Shown here piece after piece: positions 16,970-26,625 of a stretch of DNA of 64,000 bases (the first letter of the stretch is position 1; the number at the start of each line of letters is the position of its first letter). Under the pieces are notes generated by a model. The model made no database searches, was not told the DNA's origin, and worked only from the letters and a program-made list of their open reading frames with translations. The DNA comes from Meiothermus sp. QL-1 (GTDB lineage Bacteria; Deinococcota; Deinococci; Deinococcales; Thermaceae). The position numbers and the translations under genes are program-made. The stretch spans positions 1-64,000 of the forward strand of contig NZ_QQSV01000013.1 of the NCBI RefSeq assembly GCF_003351145.1, read 5' to 3'.

Positions 16970-17632
16970 ATGGGCATTTTGGAGCGACTCTCCCGCCTGA
17001 TTCGGGCCAACCTGAACGACCTGATTCGCCGGGCCGAAGACCCCGAGAAGATCATCGAGCAAGCGCTGGAGGACATGCGCGCTGCTCTGCGGGAGGCCCG
17101 AATGGAGGTGGCCGAGGCCATGGCCGAACTCAGGAAGCTCGAGCGCGAACAGCAAAGCTACGCCGAGCAGGCCGCAGCCTGGGAGCGCAAGGCCGCCGAG
17201 GCCCTCAAGGCCGAGCGGGAGGACCTGGCCCGGGAGGCCCTCAAGCGCAAGCAGCAGGCCCAGGCCTTGGCCGAGGGTTTCGCCCAGCAGGTGGCCCAGC
17301 AGCAGGCGCTGGTCAACCAGCTCACCACCCAGCTCAAGGCCCTGGAAAGCAAAATCCAGGAGTCCGAGGCCCGCAAAGCCCTGCTCATCGCCCGCAAGAA
17401 AGGGGTGGAGGCCGCCGAGACGGTGCGCCGCTTCGAGTCCAAAGTAGACGCCCACAGCGCGGTGGAGGCCTTCGACGAGATGGAGCGCCGCATAGAAGCC
17501 ATGGAGGACAAACACAAGGCCCTGGCCGAGCTGGACAGAAACGACATCGAGAAGGAGCTCGAGCGCCTGGACGCCAACCGCCAGGTAGAGGAAGACCTGA
17601 ACCGCCTGAAGCGGGAGCTGGGCCTGGCCTAG
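16970..17632 (+). CDS. pspA: Phage-shock protein A / Vipp1 family protein
   Basis: 220 aa, almost entirely charged helix typical of the PspA/IM30/ESCRT-III family that binds and stabilises the inner membrane. N-terminal amphipathic helix MGILERLSRLIRANLNDL followed by DPEKIIEQALEDM is diagnostic; residues ~40-180 form long coiled coils. No pspB/C or pspF neighbours. TAGACT at 16946-16951 and a GAGGTGA ribosome site before ATG 16970 are seen. Confidence 0.92.
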   Translation: MGILERLSRLIRANLNDLIRRAEDPEKIIEQALEDMRAALREARMEVAEAMAELRKLEREQQSYAEQAAAWERKAAEALKAEREDLAREALKRKQQAQALAEGFAQQVAQQQALVNQLTTQLKALESKIQESEARKALLIARKKGVEAAETVRRFESKVDAHSAVEAFDEMERRIEAMEDKHKALAELDRNDIEKELERLDANRQVEEDLNRLKRELGLA

Positions 17633-17649
17633 GCCGCACGCCCTGGGGT

Positions 17650-17655
17650 TAAACT
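17650..17655 (+). promoter_or_regulatory. Leaderless -10 box
   Basis: TAAACT, 6 bases before the lipoprotein ATG at 17662. Confidence 0.5.
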
Positions 17656-17661
17656 AGGGCG

Positions 17662-18333
17662 ATGCGGCTTCTCTGGACCCTTCTCCTGCTGCTGGCAGCC
17701 TGCGCCCCGCGCAGCAGCCCAGCCAACGTCCCCCTTATCCAAGGACCAGCAGAGTTCTACCCGGCCCAACCGGGGCTGGACTGGATTTACCTGCCCCTCA
17801 GGGCCTCCATCGGCGATCCCCCCATCCGGCTCTCGGTCATCGGGCCCGCCGTCTTCGAAGGCCAGTCGGTCATCCGCTACCGCCTGAGCGGGCGGGGGCT
17901 CGAGCGCTCCTATTACCGCCAGGTAGACGCCAGCGGGGTGCGGCTTTGGGGCATCGAGGACTTTGACAAAATCCAGGTGGCCCGCTACACCCCTCCCATC
18001 CAGGAGTATCCCCCCCAGGCCAGCTTCGCCGTGGGGGCCCGCTGGGGCGGCCAGACCCGCGAGGTCATCGATCTGCGGGTGAACAACCAGGTCACCCGGG
18101 TCAGCGACCGGGTGCTGGAGTACAGCTACACGGTGCTGGGCCGCTCCAACGTGAGCGTGCCGGCCGGCAGTTTCGAGGTCTTCCGCATCGCGGTGGAGTA
18201 CCGCGACCCCAGGAACCCCAGCCTGCGCGAGAACTTCGAGGTCTGGTTCTTCCCTGGGGTGGGGGAAATATTCACCTCGATGAACTTCTCCGAGCAGGGC
18301 GGGCTCTCGCTGGTGGACCGGAACTTCCGCTAG
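17662..18333 (+). CDS. Predicted lipoprotein of unknown function
   Basis: 223 aa. Type II signal peptide with lipobox LAAC at residues 11-14 (lipidated Cys14). The mature part is beta-rich, with WIYLPLRASI, YSYTVLGRSNVSVPAGSFEVFRI and FWFFPGVGEI-like segments reminiscent of outer-envelope proteins that recognise a ligand by a single beta domain, but I cannot name a family. It stands between pspA and dxs, each with its own start signals, so no operon role is evident. Confidence 0.75.
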   Translation: MRLLWTLLLLLAACAPRSSPANVPLIQGPAEFYPAQPGLDWIYLPLRASIGDPPIRLSVIGPAVFEGQSVIRYRLSGRGLERSYYRQVDASGVRLWGIEDFDKIQVARYTPPIQEYPPQASFAVGARWGGQTREVIDLRVNNQVTRVSDRVLEYSYTVLGRSNVSVPAGSFEVFRIAVEYRDPRNPSLRENFEVWFFPGVGEIFTSMNFSEQGGLSLVDRNFR

Positions 18334-18361
18334 GTGGGTTTGTTCCCTGGAGCACGGCTTT

Positions 18362-18389
18362 TTGCACTCCAATACCTGATGCTTAGCTG
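18362..18389 (+). promoter_or_regulatory. Candidate promoter of dxs
   Basis: TTGCAC at 18362-18367 and TAGCTG at 18384-18389 with a 16-base spacer, followed by the GGAGG ribosome site of dxs. Confidence 0.35.
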
Positions 18390-18405
18390 AAGATTGGAGG
18401 CGGAC

Positions 18406-20259
18406 GTGGTTTTATCCAAGGTCAACCAGCCGCAAGACCTCAAAAACCTCTCCATCCAGGAACTCCTCCAGCTCGTCGAGGAACTGCGCAGCGAGATTAT
18501 TCGGGTCTGCGCCCAAAACGGCGGCCACCTGGCCTCCTCGCTGGGAGCGGTAGAACTTATCGTGGCCCTGCACCGGGTTTTCGACTCCCCCCGCGACCGC
18601 ATTCTCTTCGATGTGGGCCACCAGGCCTACGCCCACAAAATCCTCACCGGACGCAAGGAGGTGTTCCACACCATCCGCCAAGAAGGGGGCATCTCGGGTT
18701 TCACCAAGGTCTCCGAAAGCGAGCACGACGCCATAACCGTGGGGCACGCTTCCACCTCTTTGGCCAACGCCCTGGGCATGGCCATCGCCCGCGACACCCT
18801 GGGCCAGGACTACCACATTGTGGCCATGATCGGCGATGGCGCCCTCACCGGCGGCATGGCCCTGGCAGCCCTGAACGTTATCGGCGAGCGGAAACCCCGG
18901 CTCATCATGGTCCTGAACGACAACAAGATGAGCATCTCCGAAAACGTAGGGGCCCTCAACCGCTACTTCCGCGAGTACCAGACCAAGAAGTGGGTGCAGG
19001 ATACCCAGAAGTGGGGCCGCCAGATTCTGGAGGGGATTTCGCCCAGGCTCTTTGACCTGGTGGACCGGGCCAAAGAGGCGGCCAAGCTGATGCTGCACCA
19101 GGAAAACCCCTTCTACGCCTGGGGCATCCGCTACGTGGGGCCGGTGGACGGGCACGACCTACCGGGGCTTATCCACCTCCTGGAGCAGATCAAGGCCCTC
19201 GAGGGGCCCACCCTGCTCCACGCCGTGACGCGAAAAGGCAAGGGCTACGGGGTGGCCGAGGAGGACCCCATCTACTGGCACGGCCCCCCCGGCTTCGACC
19301 CCCACAACCCGGTCAAGGTGAGCAAGGGCTACTCCTGGTCGGCGGCCTTCGGCGATGCGGTAACCGAGCTGGCCTACCAGGAGCCCCGCCTCTTCGTCAT
19401 TACCCCCGCTATGCGGGAGGGCTCGGGCCTGGTGCGCTACTCCCAGACCCACCCTGAGCGGTACTTGGACGTGGGCATCTGCGAGGACGTGGCCGCCACC
19501 ACCGCCGCCGGGATGGCCCTCAGGGGGCTGAAGCCGATCCTGGCCATCTATTCCACCTTCTTGCAGCGGGCCTACGACCAGGTAATCCACGACATTGCCA
19601 TCGAGAACCTGCCGGTGGTCTTCGCCATCGACCGGGCGGGCATCGTGGGGGGGGATGGGGCCACCCACAACGGGGTCTTCGACATCGCCTACCTGCGCAC
19701 CATCCCCAACCTGCAGATTGCCGCCCCCAAGGATGCCCTGGAGCTCAGGGCCATGCTCAAAAAGGCCCTGGAGCTGGGCGGGCCCATCGCCATCCGCTAT
19801 CCCCGCGACAACGTGGAGAAAGCCCCGGAAGGGAGCTGGCCCGAGATCGAATGGGGCCGGTGGGAGGTGCTGAAGGAGGGGCGCCAGGCCTACATCCTGG
19901 CCTTTGGCAAGACCCTCAAGTACGCCCTGGAGGCCGCTGGCGACGACCCCGAGGTGGGGGTAATCAACGCCCGCTTCATCAAGCCGCTGGACCGGGTGAT
20001 GCTAAAACGGCTGGTGCTGGAGGGGTACAAGCTGGTTACCACCGAGGACCACCAAAGGATGGGGGGCTTCGGCAGCGCGGTGCTGGAAGCCCTGAACGAG
20101 ATGGGCCTCCAAGCCGACATACGCGTGCTGGGGCTACCCGACCGCTTCTTTGACCACGGCTCCATCCCCCGGATGCACCGCGAGGCCGGCATCGACGCCC
20201 CGGCCATCCGCGCTGCGCTGGCCGGGATGGGGGTGGGGGCCAGGGTCCCCAGCGGATGA
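18406..20259 (+). CDS. dxs: 1-deoxy-D-xylulose-5-phosphate synthase
   Basis: About 617 aa thiamine-diphosphate enzyme, first step of the MEP isoprenoid pathway. [10 protein letters not shown] with [10 protein letters not shown] forms the ThDP/Mg site; the pyrimidine domain carries [15 protein letters not shown], and [17 protein letters not shown] is a DXS signature. GTG 18406 is preferred because TTGGAGG directly before it (18394-18400) reads as a ribosome site; TTG 18394 is the alternative. Its stop overlaps the next start as ATGA. Confidence 0.95.
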   Translation: MVLSKVNQPQDLKNLSIQELLQLVEELRSEIIRVCAQNGGHLASSLGAVELIVALHRVFDSPRDRILFDVGHQAYAHKILTGRKEVFHTIRQEGGISGFTKVSESEHDAITVGHASTSLANALGMAIARDTLGQDYHIVAMIGDGALTGGMALAALNVIGERKPRLIMVLNDNKMSISENVGALNRYFREYQTKKWVQDTQKWGRQILEGISPRLFDLVDRAKEAAKLMLHQENPFYAWGIRYVGPVDGHDLPGLIHLLEQIKALEGPTLLHAVTRKGKGYGVAEEDPIYWHGPPGFDPHNPVKVSKGYSWSAAFGDAVTELAYQEPRLFVITPAMREGSGLVRYSQTHPERYLDVGICEDVAATTAAGMALRGLKPILAIYSTFLQRAYDQVIHDIAIENLPVVFAIDRAGIVGGDGATHNGVFDIAYLRTIPNLQIAAPKDALELRAMLKKALELGGPIAIRYPRDNVEKAPEGSWPEIEWGRWEVLKEGRQAYILAFGKTLKYALEAAGDDPEVGVINARFIKPLDRVMLKRLVLEGYKLVTTEDHQRMGGFGSAVLEALNEMGLQADIRVLGLPDRFFDHGSIPRMHREAGIDAPAIRAALAGMGVGARVPSG

Positions 20260-20876
20260 GGATCCTCCCCCTGTTCGCCCGGGCCTACCTGCTGGACACC
20301 CCAGCCGGCCCCCTCCTGGTAGACAGCGGCATGCCCCAGGAAAGCCGCAAGCTCCTCCGCCTGCTGGGGGATGTGCGGCCCGCTGCGCTGCTCCTCACCC
20401 ACCACCACCTCGACCATGCAGGCGGGGCCCGGCTGCTTTGGGAGCTCTACCGCCTACCCATCTACGCCCATCCTTTGGATATCCCCTACCTCAGCGGGCG
20501 GCAGCGCCGCCCCGCCTTTCTTCCCATCCCCTGGCTGGGGGACTACATAGCCAACCGCATCCAGCCACTTCCCGAGGAGGCCCTGCGCCCTGTGGAGGAG
20601 GCCGAGGAGGTCCTGGGGTGGCGGGTGGTCCACCTACCGGGCCACACCCCAGGGCAGATTGGGCTGTTGCGCCAGGGAGTTCTGCTTGCCGGCGACGCCC
20701 TGCGGGTGGGCCCCCGGGGCCCCCAGCCCCCCCCTGCCTTGGTCAACCACGACACCCGAGAGGCACGGCGCACGGTGGAGAAAATCGCCCGGCTCGAGGT
20801 TGAGGCGGTCTTCGTGGGGCATGGCCCCCCTACCACCATTGGGGCCGTGCGGACGCTGGCGGAAAGGCTGACCTGA
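20256..20876 (+). CDS. Metallo-beta-lactamase fold hydrolase
   Basis: 206 aa. The zinc motif THHHLDHAG at about residues 45-53 matches HxHxDH; a third site histidine lies in [10 protein letters not shown], followed by LLAGDAL and a final VGHGPP histidine. This is the glyoxalase II-like architecture without a C-terminal helical domain. Substrate unknown. ATGA overlap with dxs implies coupled translation. Confidence 0.82.
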   Translation: MRILPLFARAYLLDTPAGPLLVDSGMPQESRKLLRLLGDVRPAALLLTHHHLDHAGGARLLWELYRLPIYAHPLDIPYLSGRQRRPAFLPIPWLGDYIANRIQPLPEEALRPVEEAEEVLGWRVVHLPGHTPGQIGLLRQGVLLAGDALRVGPRGPQPPPALVNHDTREARRTVEKIARLEVEAVFVGHGPPTTIGAVRTLAERLT

Positions 20877-20880
20877 GCCG

Positions 20881-21240
20881 CTAACGCTGGATACTCCCTT
20901 TCTTCACCGGCAAGCCGGCCGCCTCCCAGGCCGAGATACCCCCGGCCAGGTTGTAGACCTCGAAACCTTTTTCCGCCAGGAACTCGGCGGCCCGCAGGCT
21001 GCGCTGACCACTCTCGCACTGGCAGATGATGGGGCGGTCCTTGGGCAGGCTCTCCCAGCGCTTGGGCAGCTCGGCCAGGGGCAGGCCCTGCGAACCGGGT
21101 ATCTTGAGGAGCTTCCGCTCCAAAGGCGTGCGCACATCGATCATAATGGCGCCCGCCCGGAGCTTTTCCTGGGCCTCTTTGGGGCTGATGCGGGGGACGC
21201 GGGCACCCAACCCCAGGAGTTTTCCAAGCCAGCCGAACAT
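20881..21240 (-). CDS. Rhodanese-domain protein
   Basis: 119 aa. One rhodanese domain with IDVRTPLERK and the active-site loop CQCESGQRS (persulfide-forming Cys). The N terminus MFGWLGKLLGLGARVP is a short hydrophobic/amphipathic stretch, possibly membrane associating. It probably transfers sulfane sulfur. Divergent from the disulfide-oxidoreductase/rhodanese/CstR-like operon; TAGACT is 7 bases before its ATG and a candidate CstR operator lies 38 bases upstream. Confidence 0.85.
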   Translation of the reverse strand: MFGWLGKLLGLGARVPRISPKEAQEKLRAGAIMIDVRTPLERKLLKIPGSQGLPLAELPKRWESLPKDRPIICQCESGQRSLRAAEFLAEKGFEVYNLAGGISAWEAAGLPVKKGSIQR

Positions 21241-21267
21241 CGCCTCCAGTCTAGGGGCTGCCTGCCC

Positions 21268-21296
21268 TTGCCCCATATATCCCCTGGGGGTATAAT
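21268..21296 (+). promoter_or_regulatory. Sigma-A type promoter of the sulfur-relay operon
   Basis: TTGCCC at 21268-21273, exact 17-base spacer, TATAAT at 21291-21296, upstream of ATG 21336 which has AAGGAG six bases before it. Confidence 0.7.
21278..21294. promoter_or_regulatory. Candidate CsoR/CstR-type operator
   Basis: TATCCCCTGGGGGTATA is a near-palindrome (6 of 8 pairs around the central base) with the TA-flanked C-tract/G-tract design known for CsoR-family operators. It overlaps the spacer and -10 box of the operon whose third gene is a CsoR-family repressor. Confidence 0.55.
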
Positions 21297-21335
21297 GGGA
21301 GCAATCGGGGGTTTGCCCCGGTGAAGGAGCGTGCG

Positions 21336-22013
21336 ATGTTTTTAGACGAGAAGATCCAATCCCAGGTGCGCAGCATGCTGGCCCCCATCCAAAAGCCGGT
21401 GGAGATGGTGGTCTTTACCACCTCGGGCATCACCCTGCCCGGGCAGGAGGTGGGGCTGCAGGAGGAAACCCTGGGCTTGCTTAGGGAGGTGGCGGCCCTG
21501 AACCCTAACCTGAGCGTGGAGCAGCGCTCCATCAACTCCGATCCCGAGGCCCAAGCCCTGGAGCTCAGCTACGCCCCCACGGTTTTGCTGCGGGAAAAGG
21601 GCTCGAGCCGCCACAACATCCGCTTCCTGGGCCTGCCAGCAGGGTACGAGTTCAGCACCCTGCTCGAGACCCTCCTTATGCTGGGCACCGGGGAGAGCCG
21701 GCTTGGGGAAAAGTCGCAGGCCGAGCTGCAGAAGGTCACCAGCCCGGTGCGGATGCAGGCCTTCGTAACCCCCACCTGCCCCTACTGCCCCCAGGCCGTG
21801 CTGGCCACCTACAAGCTGGCCTACCACAACCCCCATATCATCGCCGAAGGGGTAGAGGCCAACGAGTTTCCCATCCTCTCCCGCCGCTACAACATCTCCA
21901 GCGTGCCCGACACCATCATCACCGGCACCACCCAGCAGCGCATCCTGGGCGGCCAGCCCGAGCGGGTCTTCGTAGAAGCGGCCATCAAAGCCAGTACGGG
22001 GGTCATGGCATGA
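21336..22013 (+). CDS. Protein disulfide oxidoreductase (double thioredoxin fold)
   Basis: 225 aa, PDO-like glutaredoxin typical of thermophiles. The C-terminal thioredoxin fold has active site CPYC at residues 148-151 in TPTCPYCPQ, with cis-Pro in SVPDT. In the N-terminal fold the expected CxxC is replaced by TTSG (28-31), so only one redox site remains, unlike archaeal PDO. Cytoplasmic, no signal peptide. First gene of a three-gene operon with a rhodanese and a CstR-like repressor, suggesting reduction of protein persulfides or disulfides. Confidence 0.85.
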   Translation: MFLDEKIQSQVRSMLAPIQKPVEMVVFTTSGITLPGQEVGLQEETLGLLREVAALNPNLSVEQRSINSDPEAQALELSYAPTVLLREKGSSRHNIRFLGLPAGYEFSTLLETLLMLGTGESRLGEKSQAELQKVTSPVRMQAFVTPTCPYCPQAVLATYKLAYHNPHIIAEGVEANEFPILSRRYNISSVPDTIITGTTQQRILGGQPERVFVEAAIKASTGVMA

Positions 22014-22372
22014 GGGCGTGGCTGTTCCTGGCTCTCCTGGGTCTGGGGCTCGGGCTGGCCCAGCCCCGCATCGTCGGCGTGGAGGACCTAAGAGCAGTGC
22101 TCGGCAACCCCAAGGTCTTCATCATCGACGTGCGCACCCCCCAGGAGTTCGCCCAGGGGCATGTGCAGGGGGCGGTCAACTGGCCCTTGCAGGAAATCGA
22201 GCGCTGGTGGAGCAAAGTGCCCAAGGACCGCGAGGTCTACATCTACTGCAACACCCAGAACCGCAGCGGCGCAGCAGTACAGTACCTGATGAGCCGGGGC
22301 TATCAGAACCTGCGGATGGTGCACGGCGGCATCCAGGCCTGGATGGCCCGCCGGTACCCCCTTGCCCGCTAG
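22010..22372 (+). CDS. Exported rhodanese-like protein
   Basis: 120 aa with a hydrophobic signal sequence (MRAWLFLALLGLGLGLAQ) and one rhodanese domain: IDVRTPQEF, active loop YCNTQNRSG with catalytic Cys, and LRMVHGGIQAW. It would bind sulfane sulfur outside the cytoplasmic membrane. ATGA overlap with the upstream disulfide oxidoreductase and a 3-base gap to the repressor gene mark one operon. Confidence 0.88.
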   Translation: MRAWLFLALLGLGLGLAQPRIVGVEDLRAVLGNPKVFIIDVRTPQEFAQGHVQGAVNWPLQEIERWWSKVPKDREVYIYCNTQNRSGAAVQYLMSRGYQNLRMVHGGIQAWMARRYPLAR

Positions 22373-22375
22373 GCT

Positions 22376-22627
22376 ATGTCTGCTCCTTTCTTCGAACCCG
22401 AGCACAAGACCCGCATCGTGCACCGGCTGCGCCGGCTGGAAGGGCAGGTGCGGGGCCTGCAGAGGATGGTGGAGGAGGACCGCTCCTGCCCGGAAATCCT
22501 GACCCTCCTGAGCGGGGTAAAAAGCGCGCTGGACTCGGTGGGGGAAGAGATATTGGAGGCCTACCTGGTCCACTGCCAGGCAACCCCGGGGCCGGTGGTG
22601 GAGATGGTGCGGCTCCTGCGCCGGTAG
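22376..22627 (+). CDS. CsoR-family repressor, CstR-like persulfide-sensor subtype
   Basis: 83 aa DUF156 all-helical repressor: LRRLEGQVRGLQRMVEE is the diagnostic first helix. Cys38 and Cys67 are 29 residues apart, exactly as the conserved pair of CsoR and CstR. The copper-ligand histidine four residues before the second Cys is replaced by Tyr63, so copper sensing is unlikely and reaction with per/polysulfide (CstR-like) is more plausible. The operon neighbours (rhodanese, disulfide oxidoreductase) agree. Subtype is my inference. Confidence 0.8.
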   Translation: MSAPFFEPEHKTRIVHRLRRLEGQVRGLQRMVEEDRSCPEILTLLSGVKSALDSVGEEILEAYLVHCQATPGPVVEMVRLLRR

Positions 22628-22637
22628 GGGTTTCGGT

Positions 22638-24650
22638 TCAAAACGGCCTATCCCGCCGGCGACGGCGCCGGGGCCTGCCCGCGCTGGTGGGCTCGGGCAG
22701 GCCTCTCAGGCGGGCCTCGAGGGCGCGCATCTGGTCGCGCAGGGCCGCGGCCCGCTCGAAGTCGAGGGCCTCAGAAGCGGCCCACATCTCGCTCTCCAGC
22801 TCTTCCAGCAGGCTCTGCAGGACCGCTGGGTCGTCCACAGCGGCCTCCACCGCCTCGGACTCGTAGTTCTCCGGCCGCACCACCTTGCGCACCGACTTCT
22901 CCACGGTTTTGGGTACGATGCCGTGCTCACGGTTGTAGGCCTCCTGGATGGCGCGGCGGCGCCGGGTCTCCTCGATGGCTGCCCGCATGGCCTCCGAAAG
23001 GGTATCGGCGTACAGGTAGACCTCTCCCCCTGCGTTCCGCGCCGCCCGGCCGATGGTCTGGATGAGCGAGCGCTCCGAGCGCAGGAAGCCCTGCTTGTCG
23101 GCATCCAGGATGGCCACCAGCGAGACCTCGGGCAGATCAAGCCCCTCCCTGAGCAGGTTGATTCCCACCAGGGCGTCAAAGTAACCCAGCCGCAGGTCGC
23201 GCAGTAGGGCCTGGCGTTCGAAGGCGTCCAGCTCGTGGTGCAGGTAGCGGGCCCGCACCCCGTGCTCCACCAAGTAGGCGGTGAGTTCCTCGGCCATGCG
23301 CACGGTGAGGACGGTGACCAAGGTGCGCTCGCCCCGCTCGGCCCGCTGACGGATGGCCGCCATCAGGTCCTCGATTTGGCCCTGGGTGGGCTTGACCGTG
23401 ACCAAGGGGTCCAGAAGCCCAGTGGGGCGGATGATCTGCTCCACCACCCGCCCCGAGACCTCGAGCTCGAAGGGCCCTGGGGTGGCCGAAACGAAGACCA
23501 CCTGGGCCACCCGCTCCAAAAACTCCTCAAAGCGCAGGGGGCGGTTATCCAGGGCGCTTGGCAGGCGAAAGCCGTAGTCCACCAGGGTCTTCTTGCGCAT
23601 GTAGTCGCCGTTGTACATGCCCCGCAGCTGCGGCACGCTCACATGCGACTCGTCCAGGAAGACCAGGTAGTCCTCGGGGAAGTAGTCCAGCAGGGTGTAG
23701 GGCGGCTCTCCCGGGGCCTTGCCGGAGAGGAAGCGGGCGTAGTTCTCGATGCCAGGGCAGGTGCCCATCACCTCCAGCATCTCCAGGTCGTAAAGGGTGC
23801 GCTCCTTGAGGCGCTGGGCCTCCAAAAGCTTGCCCTCGGCCTCGAAGTAGCGCAGGCGCGCCTCGAGCTCCCGGCGAATCTCGGGAATGGCCTGCTTCAG
23901 GCGCCACTCTGGGGTGGCGTAGTGGGTGGCGCTCAGAAGTACGAAGCCCGGCAGATCCCTAAGGCGCGTTCCCATGACGGGGTGCACCACCGTGATGCGG
24001 TCAATGGTCTCCCCGAAAAGCTCAATCCGCAGGGGCTCCTGCTCGTAGGCCGGCCAGACCTCCACCACCTCCCCCCGCGCCCGGAAACGCCCCGGCTCGA
24101 GCTGCAGGTCGCCCCGCTGGTACTGCAGCTCCACCAACCGCTCCAAGAGGGCCTCGCGGGGGTAGGTCTGCCCCACCTCCACCACCAGGCTCATCCTGCG
24201 GTACTCCTCGGGGCTCCCCAGGCCGTAGATGGCCGAAACCGAGGCCACCACAATTACATCCCGCCGGGTGAGGAGGCTGCGGGTGGTGGAGTGGCGCAGC
24301 CGCTCAATCTCGGGGTTGATGGAGGCGTCCTTCTCGATGTAGAGGTCCCGGCCCGGCACGTAGGCCTCGGGCTGGTAGTAGTCGTAGTAGCTGATGAAGT
24401 ACTCCACCGCGTTATCCGGGAAAAGCTCCCGGAACTCTTGCGAAAGCTGGGCCGCCAGCACCTTGTTGGGGGCCAGCACCAGCGCAGGGCGCTGCAGCCG
24501 CTCCACCACCTTGGCCATGGTCACGGTCTTGCCCGTGCCGGTGGCCCCCAGGAGGGTGACATAGCGCTCCCCGTTTTGCAGCGCCTCCACCAGGGCCTCG
24601 ATGGCCTGGGGCTGGTCGCCTTTGGGTTCGGGGCCTCGGTAGCGGAACAT
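22638..24650 (-). CDS. uvrB: UvrABC excinuclease subunit B
   Basis: 670 aa DNA-repair helicase-like subunit. Walker A GATGTGKT near residue 40, beta-hairpin [14 protein letters not shown] that pries DNA open, DEAD-like [14 protein letters not shown] helicase motif VI, and a C-terminal UvrB/UvrC domain ([27 protein letters not shown]). Start ATG 24650 gives the standard [18 protein letters not shown] terminus. TAGGCT is 7 bases before it. Convergent with the CstR-like gene, 10-base gap. Confidence 0.97.
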   Translation of the reverse strand: MFRYRGPEPKGDQPQAIEALVEALQNGERYVTLLGATGTGKTVTMAKVVERLQRPALVLAPNKVLAAQLSQEFRELFPDNAVEYFISYYDYYQPEAYVPGRDLYIEKDASINPEIERLRHSTTRSLLTRRDVIVVASVSAIYGLGSPEEYRRMSLVVEVGQTYPREALLERLVELQYQRGDLQLEPGRFRARGEVVEVWPAYEQEPLRIELFGETIDRITVVHPVMGTRLRDLPGFVLLSATHYATPEWRLKQAIPEIRRELEARLRYFEAEGKLLEAQRLKERTLYDLEMLEVMGTCPGIENYARFLSGKAPGEPPYTLLDYFPEDYLVFLDESHVSVPQLRGMYNGDYMRKKTLVDYGFRLPSALDNRPLRFEEFLERVAQVVFVSATPGPFELEVSGRVVEQIIRPTGLLDPLVTVKPTQGQIEDLMAAIRQRAERGERTLVTVLTVRMAEELTAYLVEHGVRARYLHHELDAFERQALLRDLRLGYFDALVGINLLREGLDLPEVSLVAILDADKQGFLRSERSLIQTIGRAARNAGGEVYLYADTLSEAMRAAIEETRRRRAIQEAYNREHGIVPKTVEKSVRKVVRPENYESEAVEAAVDDPAVLQSLLEELESEMWAASEALDFERAAALRDQMRALEARLRGLPEPTSAGRPRRRRRRDRPF

Positions 24651-24657
24651 ACGCACC

Positions 24658-24663
24658 AGCCTA
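24658..24663 (-). promoter_or_regulatory. Leaderless -10 box of uvrB
   Basis: TAGGCT on the minus strand, 7 bases before the uvrB ATG at 24650. Confidence 0.45.
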
Positions 24664-24703
24664 CCCCTTGGGGCGGCCTTCTGCTTATGCCAGAATACAA
24701 TCC

Positions 24704-25578
<875 letters not shown>

Positions 25579-25582
<4 letters not shown>

Positions 25583-26607
25583 GGCCTCCTCCCCTCTCCC
25601 ACCGGCTGCTGCTGGGTGATGCAGTGGAAACTACCCCCGCCGGTGATCAGGTAGCGGCTCTTTAGCCCCAGCACCGTGCGGCCCGGGAACAAAGGCCGCA
25701 GAATCTCCAGCACCCTTTCATCGTGAGGGTCGCCGTACTGCGGCACCAGCACCACCCCGTTGGCGATGTAGAAGTTGGCGTAGGTAAGGGGCAGGCGCTC
25801 CGTCCCGAGGTAGCGGGGGTTCCTGGGCAGGGGCAGCTCGACGATGCGGAAGCCCCCCAGGCTTTGCAGAATCTCGAGGTTCTCCTGCAAGGGGCGGTGG
25901 TTGGGGTCGTCGGGGTCCAGGGCCACCGAGGTCACCAGGGTGGTGGGGGCGGTAAAGCGGGTTAGGGTGTCGATGTGGCCGTCGGTGTGGTCGCCCTCCA
26001 GGCCCTCACCCAGCCAGATGACCGTGTCCACCCCCAGGTAGTGCCGCAGGTAGTCCTCGAGCTCCTCCTCGTGCAGATGGGGGTTGCGCTTGGGCGAAAG
26101 GAGGCACTGCCGGGTGGTTAGGCAAAGCCCCAGGCCGTTGACCTCCAGCGCTCCCCCCTCCATCACGATTCCAGGGCGGAAGAGGGGGATGCCCAGGCGA
26201 CGGGCCATCTGCTCGGGCATGTTTCTATCCCGCTCGGCCGGGTACTTCTGGCCCCAGCCGTTGAACTCCCAGGCAACCCCCGCCAGCCCTTCCTGGTCGG
26301 GTCGGGTCAGGAAAGTGGCCCCCGAGTCGCGCAGCCAGAGGTCGTCGTGGGGGATGCGGTGGAAACGGATGTTACCCGAAAGGCGGTTTTTAGCATCCTG
26401 CTCCGACTCCTCGTCGTGCACCACCAGCTCCACCCGCTCGAAGCGGGCCAGGGTGTTCACGAACTCGGCCAGCTCGGCCCGCACCGGCTCCAAATAGCCC
26501 AGCCACTTTTCGTCGTCGTAGGGCCAGGCCGTCCAGGTGGCGGCGTGGGGGGCCCACTCGGGCGGCATGCGGAAGCCCAGGGCCCGGGGGGTAAGGGTCT
26601 GCTCCAC
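25579..26607 (-). CDS. aguA: Agmatine deiminase
   Basis: 342 aa. Converts agmatine to N-carbamoylputrescine plus ammonia. N-terminal FRMPPEWAPHAATWTAWP, GLEGDHTDGHIDT substrate-binding block and the catalytic cysteine in GGGSFHCITQQQP near the C terminus are diagnostic of AguA. GTG start at 26607; TATACT 9 bases upstream suggests a leaderless mRNA. Provides precursors for the long polyamines characteristic of Thermus relatives (family knowledge). Confidence 0.94.
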
Positions 26608-26616
26608 AAAGAAAAG

Positions 26617-26622
26617 AGTATA
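26617..26622 (-). promoter_or_regulatory. -10 box of the agmatine operon
   Basis: TATACT on the minus strand, 9 bases before the GTG start at 26607. Confidence 0.45.
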
Positions 26623-26625
26623 GCA

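Noticed and set aside
22376-22627. Copper sensor CsoR
   Set aside because: The copper-ligand histidine is replaced by tyrosine and no copper chaperone or ATPase gene is adjacent; CstR-like sensing fits better.
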